Of a stretch of DNA of 21,408 nt, positions 8,300-15,250 are shown piece after piece. Each line of letters begins with the position of its first letter. The stretch's first letter is position 1. The position numbers and the translations under genes are program-made. The notes under the pieces are model-generated. The model did no database searches and was not told where the DNA came from. It saw nothing but the letters and a program-made list of their open reading frames with translations. Source of the stretch: Eutrophobius sp051275005 (GTDB taxonomy: Bacteria > Pseudomonadota > Gammaproteobacteria > Eutrophobiales > Eutrophobiaceae); the NCBI GenBank assembly GCA_051275005.1, contig JBNMOP010000041.1:1-21408 (forward strand), in the 5' to 3' direction.

Positions 8300-9244
8300 A
8301 TGACTACGCCTGTATTAAAGACTGTAACCCGGACACAGGGTAATAATAGTGCGCTTAAAGATGGAACAGTTAAACCTGAAGGGTTCGATCTAGAATTTGA
8401 AGAAGTGCCGGTACTGGTACATGCATTTCGTAGGATGGTTAGGGGACTGGAGTTTGATGTTTGTGAGATGGCACTGACAACCTATCTCTGTGCCAAGGAA
8501 CACGGCGTAAAATTTACAGGCATTCCAGTATTTCTGGTTCGGGCGTTTCACCATGGTGCAATATTTCATAACATTAATCAGCCTGTTACTGACTTTAGTG
8601 AATTAGAAGGAAAACGGATCGGTGTAAATCGTGGTTATACGGTAACTACCGGTGTTTGGGCCCGATCAGTATTACAAAACGAGTATGGGGTGGATTTGAG
8701 TAAGGTGACCTGGGTATTATCCGGTGATGAGCATGTAGAGGCATATCAACCTCCAGAAAATGTTGTTCCTGTAGAAGAGAGTAGGGATATTGAACAAATG
8801 TTACTCGCTGGAGAGCTTACTGCAGCAATAAATATCAAAGCGGAGCATCCAGACATACAACCTGTAATTTCCGATCCCATTGAAGCAGGTATTTCTGCCT
8901 TCAATCGTAACGGGCATTATCCCATCAACCATTTGGTTGTGATTCGTGATGAAATAATCGAAAAATATCCGGATGTGGCCGTTTCAATTTTCAATGCTTT
9001 TGCTGAATCAAAACGACTATATCTGCAGCGATTATTAAACGGCAAGGTTGAAAAGCCCAATGAGATGGATGGGTTGTATCTCAGATTAAATGCATTGGCA
9101 GGGGACCCATTACCCTATGGTGTACCGCCAAACCTGGCGATGCTTGAATATCTGTTTTCCACCGCGGCCTCACAACAAATCCTTAAAAAACCGGTGGAAT
9201 TAAATAAAGTCTTTGTACCGTCGACCCTCAATTTAATTGCTTGA
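8300..9244 (+). CDS. 4,5-dihydroxyphthalate decarboxylase-like protein (PBP fold)
   Basis: A 314-residue homologue of Pht5-type 4,5-dihydroxyphthalate decarboxylase, a family built on the periplasmic-binding-protein (NMT1-like) fold. Shared landmarks are ALKDGTVKPEGFDL near the N-terminus, FRRMVRGLEFDVCEMALTTY (about 43-62), IPVFLVRAFHHGAI (76-89), and ELEGKRIGV...GVWARSVLQNEYGVD (105-135). There is no signal peptide: the N-terminus is MTTPVLKTVTRTQG. The protein should therefore be cytoplasmic, which favours an enzyme over a transport binding protein. Decarboxylation of 4,5-dihydroxyphthalate gives protocatechuate; the true substrate here is unproven. It starts at ATG 8300 with GGAGG at 8289-8293, and a TATAAT at 8262-8267 is a possible -10 box. 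It appears monocistronic and converges on the minus-strand hydrolase operon. Confidence 0.78.
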   Translation: MTTPVLKTVTRTQGNNSALKDGTVKPEGFDLEFEEVPVLVHAFRRMVRGLEFDVCEMALTTYLCAKEHGVKFTGIPVFLVRAFHHGAIFHNINQPVTDFSELEGKRIGVNRGYTVTTGVWARSVLQNEYGVDLSKVTWVLSGDEHVEAYQPPENVVPVEESRDIEQMLLAGELTAAINIKAEHPDIQPVISDPIEAGISAFNRNGHYPINHLVVIRDEIIEKYPDVAVSIFNAFAESKRLYLQRLLNGKVEKPNEMDGLYLRLNALAGDPLPYGVPPNLAMLEYLFSTAASQQILKKPVELNKVFVPSTLNLIA

Positions 9245-9252
9245 CGACGAAA

Positions 9253-9295
9253 TGCCAGTGACTGAATGCTTTTAGCCCCGAGCCCAGCACTGGCA
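9253..9295. repeat. 8-bp inverted repeat in GC-rich convergent gap
   Basis: TGCCAGTG (9253-9260) is perfectly complementary to CACTGGCA (9288-9295), with a 27-base loop. A CCCGAGCCC word occurs in the loop and again at 9341-9349. The element sits between two convergent genes and may act as a transcription terminator, although no T-tract follows. Confidence 0.35.
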
Positions 9296-9347
9296 ATTGC
9301 TCCTGCATTGCCAGCATTTCCGCCACCCCTGGCTGTCAGTCCCGAGC

Positions 9348-9361
9348 CCCGCTCAAGCGGG
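9348..9361 (-). terminator. Short GC hairpin over the hydrolase stop codon
   Basis: CCCGC (9348-9352) pairs with GCGGG (9357-9361) around a four-base loop containing the TGA stop of the minus-strand hydrolase. With the 9253-9295 repeat it could stop transcription of both convergent units. There is no U-tract, so it is weak as an intrinsic terminator. Confidence 0.3.
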
Positions 9362-10207
9362 TACCTGATCCAGGAAATTTAGTAATCGCGTTGGAACATT
9401 CTCTTCGTTCTGATCATCTGGAGGGATGTCCCAGTACTGCGCACCTGGTATACATTCTTCAAGATATCTTGCTGCTGCGGTAGAGTGGGCGATGTCCTTG
9501 CCTGGTACGATTAATGTTGGGACATTCAATTGCAACAGGTCCTCTGGCTCCGCACCCGGCGCGGTATCGCGATCCAGCAGGGTACGGGACATACTCTTGA
9601 TAATCAGCTTGTATTTCTCAACGTCCAGTTTTGCATAGTGATCAGCAAAATTACTATCTGTGCGAATTACCGGTGCCCAGGGACCAACGCGTGGATCCTT
9701 ACCAAAACCTGACTCAGTATTTTTTGCAAGCTCAATAACGCCCTCCAGTCCCTTATCTTCAATTAGGGCAAGATGGGTATTAAATCTATCTTGTCCCCTG
9801 ATCCTGAACTTGGCCCCACCCACTGGCCAGTACAGGATTTGACTTAACACCATCTCAGGATGTGTTACCGAAAACGCGGTAACTGGACATACGCCCATAC
9901 AACCACCAAGTAAATGTGCTTTGGGGAATCCAAGATGATCTAAAAGTCCTTTTCCCTGGGCAACATATGCATCCCAGGTGATACGCTCAACGCGACCACC
10001 TGATAAACCGGTTTCCCGTCGATCAAATATGATACAGGTGTATTTATCTGGAAGGTGATCCAGTAATTTAATGCGGGCATAGACACCCAGGTTAGACCAT
10101 TTATCCAATGAAGCATCGAATCCACCAGGAGAATACATCAGCAGAGGTGGGCCATCGCCACGGACTTCGTAGTTCGTTTTAATTCCGTCAATAATCGTTG
10201 TTGTCAT
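9353..10207 (-). CDS. Alpha/beta-hydrolase-fold protein with Cys at the nucleophile elbow
   Basis: A 284-residue alpha/beta hydrolase. Core landmarks are PPLLMYSPGGFDAS (about 20-33, oxyanion-hole region), FDRRETGLSGG (61-71), the nucleophile elbow LLGGCMGV (99-106) and VPTLIVPGKDIAHS (229-242), which carries the expected acid Asp238. The elbow is G-G-C-M-G: the nucleophile position is Cys103 rather than Ser, read as TGT on the minus strand. The strand-8 loop that normally supplies the His reads WDIPPDDQNEENVP and contains no His; the only nearby one is His241. It may therefore be a Cys hydrolase of dienelactone-hydrolase type, or act as a lyase or binding protein. It lies 11 bases downstream of the PanB-like gene, forming an operon. 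A role in hydrolysing a ring-derived intermediate is inference. Confidence 0.85.
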   Translation of the reverse strand: MTTTIIDGIKTNYEVRGDGPPLLMYSPGGFDASLDKWSNLGVYARIKLLDHLPDKYTCIIFDRRETGLSGGRVERITWDAYVAQGKGLLDHLGFPKAHLLGGCMGVCPVTAFSVTHPEMVLSQILYWPVGGAKFRIRGQDRFNTHLALIEDKGLEGVIELAKNTESGFGKDPRVGPWAPVIRTDSNFADHYAKLDVEKYKLIIKSMSRTLLDRDTAPGAEPEDLLQLNVPTLIVPGKDIAHSTAAARYLEECIPGAQYWDIPPDDQNEENVPTRLLNFLDQVPA

Positions 10208-10218
10208 GTTGATCTCGC

Positions 10219-11046
10219 TTATTTCTTTATTGGGGCGCCGTTTTTAATCTGCTGGCCAGCACGCGCCTCGGATATCATCGTCGACAGTGCATCCAGTATG
10301 GAGCGTGACACATTTGCATAGGTGTCACGATCATCGTCGAGGAATTTGACGCCATACCCTATAGCCGTATTCGCAAGTCGGACGCGGCCATCCAACCAGG
10401 GACCGCCGCCTAGACCGCCGATCACTGGGATAGAAACTGCAGCGGTCACTACGGGACCGACTACCGGCCCTGAATTGGTAAAATTCAGCATTACCGCCCC
10501 AGCCTCCTCAAGCATTTTCGCCTCATTGACTATATGTTCCTGCATTTCAGAAGGGACTTCGACACCCGGTTTTGAGACCGCGGAATAATCCATGCCGTAT
10601 TTCAGTGCGGTCTGTGGGGTGATGCCAAACTGGGCCCAGACGGGTATCCCAGCACGGGTTAACGCTGTAACTGCTTCGGGAAAGTCTGCAGCACCATCGA
10701 GTTTGATCACATCAATACCGGCCTCCTTGACCATGCGTATTCCTGCCCGTACAGCGGCCTTGGTTCCTTCCTGTAATGGACCATAGGGAAAATCGGCACT
10801 TACCAGTGCGCGTTTGGTTCCCCGCCGCACTGCCTGGGTTACAGTGATCATCTGGTCCATGGTAATCTCAAGTGGATTGGTTTGTCCCCACATATTGAGC
10901 CCGACTGTATCGCCGACTGAGATGATATCAGCACCGGCACGATCGGCAATGTGGGCCATGTGATAATCCCAGGCGACTATGCCTACAATTTTCTCACTTT
11001 TATTTTTCATTTCCTGTAGTAGTGGTATTGTTACTTTTTCTGCCAT
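10219..11046 (-). CDS. PanB-superfamily (ketopantoate hydroxymethyltransferase-like) protein
   Basis: A 275-residue TIM-barrel protein of the PanB/PEP-mutase superfamily. Conserved parts are SVGDTVGLNMWG (about 43-54, metal Asp46), ALVSADFPYG (80-89, metal Asp85), VIKLDGA (113-119, Lys115), FGITPQ (140-145) and IPVIGGLGGG (206-215). Two catalytic positions differ from true PanB: in an ungapped comparison with E. coli PanB the His of GHLGLTPQ is Gln139 here, and the catalytic Glu of LECVP is Thr190. Metal binding seems kept while the hydroxymethyl-transfer machinery is not. I therefore do not call it panB; a retro-aldol or C-C lyase acting on an oxo-acid is possible. It is the first gene of a two-gene operon, divergent from the Rieske oxygenase gene; ATG 11046 has GGGGA upstream. 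Confidence 0.85.
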   Translation of the reverse strand: MAEKVTIPLLQEMKNKSEKIVGIVAWDYHMAHIADRAGADIISVGDTVGLNMWGQTNPLEITMDQMITVTQAVRRGTKRALVSADFPYGPLQEGTKAAVRAGIRMVKEAGIDVIKLDGAADFPEAVTALTRAGIPVWAQFGITPQTALKYGMDYSAVSKPGVEVPSEMQEHIVNEAKMLEEAGAVMLNFTNSGPVVGPVVTAAVSIPVIGGLGGGPWLDGRVRLANTAIGYGVKFLDDDRDTYANVSRSILDALSTMISEARAGQQIKNGAPIKK

Positions 11047-11377
11047 TCCTAAATCCCCGTAAGTTGTCTAAGTTCAAACTTATTAGCTAAAATAGTTGAT
11101 TTGATCAATTCATTGCTAGTACAACAATTTTCATCTGATTATAAGATGGAAATATGAAGTGTATTCGGAAATGATATCAGTTTCTATGCATTAACATATA
11201 CCGTATTTATTGTGCATCTGAATACCTAAAAGAAAATCTAGAATTGATATTTTTTAATTTTAGATTTACTTCTCCATACCATGTGATTCAATTTATCCAG
11301 ATTTATCATATGGAAAATCACATTTTATCAATGCATATTATTGTGGCGATGTGCGTTAAATGATAATATATAATCAG

Positions 11378-11395
11378 TATTCCAATCTAGGAATA
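11378..11395. promoter_or_regulatory. TATTCC-N6-GGAATA dyad, candidate operator
   Basis: Perfect 6-bp arms (11378-11383 and 11390-11395) flank a 6-base spacer. The centre is about 60 bases upstream of the start of transcription predicted from the TATAAT at 11435, a typical place for an activator site. No regulator gene lies nearby to name the protein. Confidence 0.4.
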
Positions 11396-11434
11396 GACCT
11401 CGCAGGTAGTCAAATCAACTCTACATTCCGGTAA

Positions 11435-11440
11435 TATAAT
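11435..11440 (+). promoter_or_regulatory. Candidate -10 box of the Rieske oxygenase gene
   Basis: A perfect TATAAT with no good -35 hexamer at 16-18 bases upstream. This would suit an activator-dependent promoter served by the dyad at 11378-11395. The predicted leader is about 80 bases. Confidence 0.35.
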
Positions 11441-11527
11441 GGAGTAGAACATCAAAACGGATACACGCACGTGACTGCAGGCCTTTAAAAAATTGAATTA
11501 ATTCGGATGTAATAGGAGTCTTGATCG

Positions 11528-12847
11528 ATGCTTACTAAAGATAAAAATGACCTGATATGTGAAACAGGGCCAGGAACCCCTATGGGAAATCTGTTTCGTT
11601 GTTATTGGGTACCCGCGCTGTTGGCAGAGGAATTGCCAGAAGCTGATTGTGCTCCCGTGCGTGTCAAATTGATGTCTGAACACATGGTGGCTTTTCGAGA
11701 TAGCGAAGGCAAGTTAGGCTTGATCGATGAATTTTGTGCCCATAGATGTGTATCACTCTGGTTTGGACGTACAGAAGATAATGGATTGCGTTGTCCATAT
11801 CACGGTTGGAAATATGACATCACAGGTCAGTGTGTAGACGTACCATCTGAATCTCCCGAATATGCCAAAAACATAAAGTTAAAATCATATCCACTGGTTG
11901 AAAAGGGCGGCATTTTGTGGACATATATGGGTGACCCGAAGAAACAACCGCCACTACCAGAATACGAATTTTGTACGCTGCCAGCGGGTCAACGATTTGT
12001 TTCCAAACGTGTACAGGAAAGTAACTGGTTACAAGGTCTGGAAGGTGGAATTGATTCCAGCCATGTTTCTTTTTTACATAGCAGTAATCTTAATACCGAT
12101 CCGTTATTTAAAGGCACCAAGGGAAATGAATATAATCTCTCAGATTTGAAACCGGTTTTCGAGGTGGAAGATTATGATGGTGGATTGATAATCGGAGCCA
12201 GAAGAAATGCTGAAGATGACCAATATTACTGGCGCATTACTCCCTGGTTGATGCCGTGTTTTACCATGGTTCCCCCACGTGGTGATTACCCGGTACATGG
12301 GCATTTCTGGGTACCTATTGATGATGAAAATTGCTGGGCCTGGAGTTTTGACTATAAGCCTAATAGGGATCTTACAGAGAAGGAGCGTTGGTCTATGGAA
12401 CAGGGTAAGGGAATTCATTGTGAGTATACCCCGGGTACTTATATTCCCAAGGCCAATATGGCAAATGATTATCTGATGGATCGTGAAGCGCAGAAAAACG
12501 GTTCGACTTATAGCGGTGTTGAAGGTATCGCAATTCAGGATTCATCGTTACAGGAAAGTATGGCAGGAATTAATCCCAAGACTGGTGAGCGTATTTCATG
12601 GGGCGGAACTTGTGATCGCACCAAAGAAATGTTGGCCCCCACTGACCGTGGCATCATGTTATCGCGACGCAAAATATTTGATGCAATAGAGGCGTTGGAG
12701 AAAAAAGGTGAAATTCCACAAGGCGTCGATCCAGAGTCGCAAAAGGTTCGCTCAGTTTCGATATTGTTACCAAGAGAGGAGGCTTTTAAAGAAGGGGCAA
12801 AAGAGGCCTTGCGTGTTAAAGAAGGTGAGCCACACGCCTCGGTATAA
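11528..12847 (+). CDS. Rieske ring-hydroxylating oxygenase, phthalate 4,5-dioxygenase type
   Basis: Oxygenase component of 439 residues, the length of phthalate 4,5-dioxygenase/phenoxybenzoate-type enzymes. The Rieske 2Fe-2S ligands are C70-A-H72 and C89-P-Y-H92. The mononuclear Fe site is in NWLQGLEGGIDSSHVSFLHS, with D176 bridging and His179 and His184 as ligands. The C-terminal region (MDREAQ... QDSSLQESM... RGIMLSRRKIFDAI) also matches this subgroup. It would insert oxygen into an aromatic acid or O-demethylate an aromatic ether, and it needs a ferredoxin/reductase partner that is not in the window. It starts at ATG 11528 with TAGGAG upstream. It appears monocistronic, divergent from the PanB-like operon and convergent with the permease operon. 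Substrate assignment to phthalate is inference from the family and the Pht5-like neighbour. Confidence 0.9.
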   Translation: MLTKDKNDLICETGPGTPMGNLFRCYWVPALLAEELPEADCAPVRVKLMSEHMVAFRDSEGKLGLIDEFCAHRCVSLWFGRTEDNGLRCPYHGWKYDITGQCVDVPSESPEYAKNIKLKSYPLVEKGGILWTYMGDPKKQPPLPEYEFCTLPAGQRFVSKRVQESNWLQGLEGGIDSSHVSFLHSSNLNTDPLFKGTKGNEYNLSDLKPVFEVEDYDGGLIIGARRNAEDDQYYWRITPWLMPCFTMVPPRGDYPVHGHFWVPIDDENCWAWSFDYKPNRDLTEKERWSMEQGKGIHCEYTPGTYIPKANMANDYLMDREAQKNGSTYSGVEGIAIQDSSLQESMAGINPKTGERISWGGTCDRTKEMLAPTDRGIMLSRRKIFDAIEALEKKGEIPQGVDPESQKVRSVSILLPREEAFKEGAKEALRVKEGEPHASV

Positions 12848-12883
12848 GATTTCTGCTTAATTCAGATTGTTTTCTTGTAATCC

Positions 12884-12902
12884 AAGCAAGATGATGTTGC
12901 TT
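12884..12902. terminator. Weak hairpin between convergent genes
   Basis: AAGCAA (12884-12889) pairs with TTGCTT (12897-12902) around a 7-base loop, followed by AT-rich DNA. It is placed correctly to end the Rieske transcript, but the stem is short and the T-tract poor. Confidence 0.3.
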
Positions 12903-12967
12903 ATGAATAATTATATTTGCAGATACAGATGAATTGATCGTTGGTCAAATTCGCCTAAACGTATCCA

Positions 12968-13465
12968 TCAAGCAATCAGGTTAATAGCAAGCATCGCCAG
13001 GAGCCCGGATAAAACCGGTAATATCAATACCGACAATGCCCGGACTCTTAAAAATGAAACCCCCAACAATGGAATTTCGTAAATTAGTATTCGATGAGCG
13101 CTAAAAATACTCCAGGCTGTTAGAAATGCTATTACAGCAGGCATGGATGCGCCGGCGGCTGCAAATGTTGCAGCAATAGAAAATGAAATAACTGGTCCGG
13201 AAGGGACGAGCAATCCTGTTAATGATCCGATTAGGATTGCCACCAGGCCAGCATCGTTTCCCAGATACTGACTGATTACTTCAGTTGGTATAAGCAGTGC
13301 TAGAAATTCTGCGCCTATTAGTGCACAAATCATTCTAGGTAAAATTATGGCAAGTTGTTCAAGACCACGAATCAGTCCCTTCTTGAAACTTTCATCACCT
13401 TTAGAATATGCATATGCACCAAGAATAATTGGTGAGATATAAATAATAAGCATTACCGGACTCAT
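12968..13465 (-). CDS. Half-size permease protein B (UPF0718/ArsP-like)
   Basis: A 165-residue integral membrane protein with about four to five helices. It contains LTGLLVPSGPVISFSIAATF and AFLTAWSIFSAHRILIYEIPLLG, which align with GIITPGGPSAAFPFLAII and ITSWALLGIQRVLVWDLPFMG of the upstream gene. The general pattern (a Gly/Pro/Ser loop in mid-helix, then a helix ending in a conserved Arg) resembles UPF0718/PF03773-type permeases, though this family call is from memory. The frame extends upstream to 13639, but that part lies inside the previous gene; ATG 13465 follows the previous stop by two bases and has GGAG upstream. It is the last gene of the five-gene minus-strand operon. Confidence 0.75.
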   Translation of the reverse strand: MSPVMLIIYISPIILGAYAYSKGDESFKKGLIRGLEQLAIILPRMICALIGAEFLALLIPTEVISQYLGNDAGLVAILIGSLTGLLVPSGPVISFSIAATFAAAGASMPAVIAFLTAWSIFSAHRILIYEIPLLGVSFLRVRALSVLILPVLSGLLAMLAINLIA

Positions 13466-13467
13466 GA

Positions 13468-14067
13468 TTATTTCTGCTCCGAATCCTCGCCCAGCTTTAT
13501 CTTCAGGGGCAATTGTTGTGCAATTAATCCAGCTATGATTGGTAATGGTAGACTGACCAGGAATCGGGTGGCGGTTACCTCTGCCCCCATAAAAGGCAAG
13601 TCCCAAACCAGAACCCTTTGTATTCCCAATAATGCCCAACTTGTAATGTAAGTAATCATGACGCCTTTATCTGCACCGGCTCTACCTATAATTGCCAGGA
13701 ATGGGAATGCGGCTGATGGGCCACCCGGAGTTATGATCCCGGCAATCTCTGCAAGTACTAATCCGGTGAATCCCTTATACCTGCCAACCAGTGTTGAGAA
13801 CTTGTCTCTTGGCATCAGTATCCAGATAAAACCGGCAAGGGTTAATGCGGCAACCACGCGAGGAAGTATGCTTAACAGGTTATCAACATCGTGACTTACC
13901 GCTTCTTTGAAAATTTCAGGACCAAGAAGAAAGTAACAAATCATGCCCATTAAAAGGGCAAAACCTGCAAATAGCCAAAATGTATATCCAAAGCTTGCAC
14001 GTAACAAAATGTGCAACCGCTTTTTTATAGGAATTGGTGTGAGGGCCGTATTGATTTCGTCAGACAC
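13468..14067 (-). CDS. Half-size permease protein A (UPF0718/ArsP-like)
   Basis: A 199-residue membrane protein with an amphipathic basic N-terminus (IPIKKRLHILLRAS) and about five helices, including LASFGYTFWLFAGF-type and LLSILPRVVAALTLAGFIWIL segments. A loop motif ITPGGPSAAFPF precedes a helix ending IQRVLVWDLPFMG; the same motif pair recurs in the next gene, so the two are paralogous halves and probably form a heterodimeric carrier. The start is GTG at 14067 with a weak AGAGA upstream. It ends two bases before the start of permease B, implying coupled translation. The substrate is unknown; the neighbours suggest an organic acid or a metal. Confidence 0.75.
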   Translation of the reverse strand: MSDEINTALTPIPIKKRLHILLRASFGYTFWLFAGFALLMGMICYFLLGPEIFKEAVSHDVDNLLSILPRVVAALTLAGFIWILMPRDKFSTLVGRYKGFTGLVLAEIAGIITPGGPSAAFPFLAIIGRAGADKGVMITYITSWALLGIQRVLVWDLPFMGAEVTATRFLVSLPLPIIAGLIAQQLPLKIKLGEDSEQK

Positions 14068-14147
14068 AGTTTGTCTCTACTACGTAATGATTAGATTTAA
14101 AGTTAATTCAAGTTGGTTGTAGATACATTGCCTTTATTAAGAAGATA

Positions 14148-14513
14148 TTATTTCAAATTTCCAGCTTCTTTATATCCCTGCATTAATGCGCTAACAACGG
14201 TATGAAACATGTCCGATCCCGGTGGAATAGAACCTGCAAGTAGCCCGGACAGTCTGGCAAACACAATTGCCTGCCCGGCAAGGACATCCATTTTGTCTCC
14301 ATGGTGTAGCGATTTTGCATCATTGACAGCTCGGGTGAGACCGGCCTTGAACAGACTATCCATATAATTTGTTCTGTCCTTTTCGTTTGTAATATCTATG
14401 TGTGTGTTTATCGCCTCTGTATCAGGTGTCACACCAAGAGTACTTGCGGTTTTTATAAACCGGTTGAACAATTCCTCGTCTATATGATTAATATCATCAT
14501 CATCACCACACAT
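14148..14513 (-). CDS. Small unrecognised soluble protein
   Basis: A 121-residue protein with no recognised family. It opens MCGDDDDINHIDEE, is mostly helical and hydrophilic, and ends with a hydrophobic-amphipathic segment (LAGQAIVFARLSGLLAGSIPPG, then a short helix). There is no signal peptide and no clear membrane helix. An excellent AGGAGT precedes ATG 14513, so it is a real gene despite its size. It sits between the aldolase-fold gene and the permease pair with gaps of 35 and 80 bases. It may be a subunit or regulator of the adjacent enzyme or permease; that is inference from position only. Confidence 0.75.
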   Translation of the reverse strand: MCGDDDDINHIDEELFNRFIKTASTLGVTPDTEAINTHIDITNEKDRTNYMDSLFKAGLTRAVNDAKSLHHGDKMDVLAGQAIVFARLSGLLAGSIPPGSDMFHTVVSALMQGYKEAGNLK

Positions 14514-14548
14514 AATTCACACTCCTGTTATCTATAACTGTTTATATA

Positions 14549-15247
14549 TTATTTAGTATTTAGCTTGAATTTTGCCAGATAATAATTCCAGCACTTTTCA
14601 TATAAACCACGTTTTGTGAGGCCCTTTTGCAAGGACTGTATTTCTTCTTTAGTAAATATATAGGGTGTGCCCAGCATGTTTGCTCTGAATTGTCTTTCAG
14701 CGTTGAGCTCCAGGTAGATTGCATGTACTGTTGTTTCAAGTACATCGATACCGGTAACAACTGAGCCATGGGCTTTAAGTAGTGCGGCTCTGCCAGTATC
14801 AAGTTTTTTTGCAATGGTACCTGCAATACGGGAATTCGTCACTGACATGGGTGAGGGATATGTCGGTACATCTCCTAACAGAGCACCCTGTGGCATTGTC
14901 ACCTGATATTCTTTGCCGGCAGAAGTAAGTAATGTCGACCACTTTGGGTGTCCATGGACAATCGACATCACATCAGGACGTGATTGATATATGGCTATAT
15001 GAAGTGGTAATTCAGCAGGAGGTCTGGGATCTTCGTCTGAACACTCTCCATCAGCTCCGACGATGACAAAATCATTTGTATCAAGCTTGCTTCTGACAGA
15101 ATCGCCGGTATTGATCAATATATTCCCATCACTAAGACGTCTGCTGAAATGTCCGTTGAAATCAATTATCCCAACACGTTCTAATAATGAAATGCCTATT
15201 ACTAACTGGTGTCTATACTCCTTTTCGCTGGAGTCAATACTGTTCAT
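14549..15247 (-). CDS. Class II aldolase/adducin-family enzyme
   Basis: A class II aldolase-fold protein of 232 residues, normal for fuculose-phosphate aldolase relatives. The metal site is intact: IVHGHP supplies two His, LLKAHGSVV the third, and PPAELPLHIAIY the catalytic acidic residue. It would bind Zn or another divalent metal and cleave or form a C-C bond, or decarboxylate. To my knowledge some 3,4-dihydroxyphthalate decarboxylases of phthalate pathways belong to this fold, which makes it a second decarboxylase candidate here. The frame begins with a TTG immediately before ATG 15247; the ATG is preferred. It begins 3 bases after the stop of the Ni/Co-type transporter gene, so translation is probably coupled. 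No clear Shine-Dalgarno sequence is seen. Confidence 0.85.
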   Translation of the reverse strand: MNSIDSSEKEYRHQLVIGISLLERVGIIDFNGHFSRRLSDGNILINTGDSVRSKLDTNDFVIVGADGECSDEDPRPPAELPLHIAIYQSRPDVMSIVHGHPKWSTLLTSAGKEYQVTMPQGALLGDVPTYPSPMSVTNSRIAGTIAKKLDTGRAALLKAHGSVVTGIDVLETTVHAIYLELNAERQFRANMLGTPYIFTKEEIQSLQKGLTKRGLYEKCWNYYLAKFKLNTK

Positions 15248-15250
15248 CAA

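Larger units (their letters stand above)
11047..11527. other. AT-rich divergent regulatory region of PanB-like and Rieske genes
   Basis: There is no gene in these 481 bases. Visible elements are TTGATCAA palindrome sequence at 11101-11108, a 12-bp imperfect inverted repeat (11234-11245 with 11256-11267, one G-T pair), an 8-bp inverted repeat ATGTGATT/AATCACAT (11281-11288 and 11316-11323), a compact dyad at 11378-11395, and a TATAAT at 11435. The region probably holds both divergent promoters and at least one operator. The AT-rich inverted repeats may be partly due to composition. Confidence 0.5.

Noticed and set aside
10322..10786. Plus-strand ORFs opposite the PanB-like gene
   Set aside because: The minus-strand frame has full PanB-fold motifs; the plus-strand products are Pro/Ser/Thr-rich shadows without ribosome-binding sites.
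10219..11046. Naming the gene panB
   Set aside because: Two catalytic positions differ from PanB and the context is catabolic, so only superfamily membership is supported.
13466..13639. N-terminal extension of permease B overlapping permease A
   Set aside because: It is Gly- and Pro-rich, unlike the rest, and lies inside permease A. ATG 13465 has its own GGAG two bases after the upstream stop.
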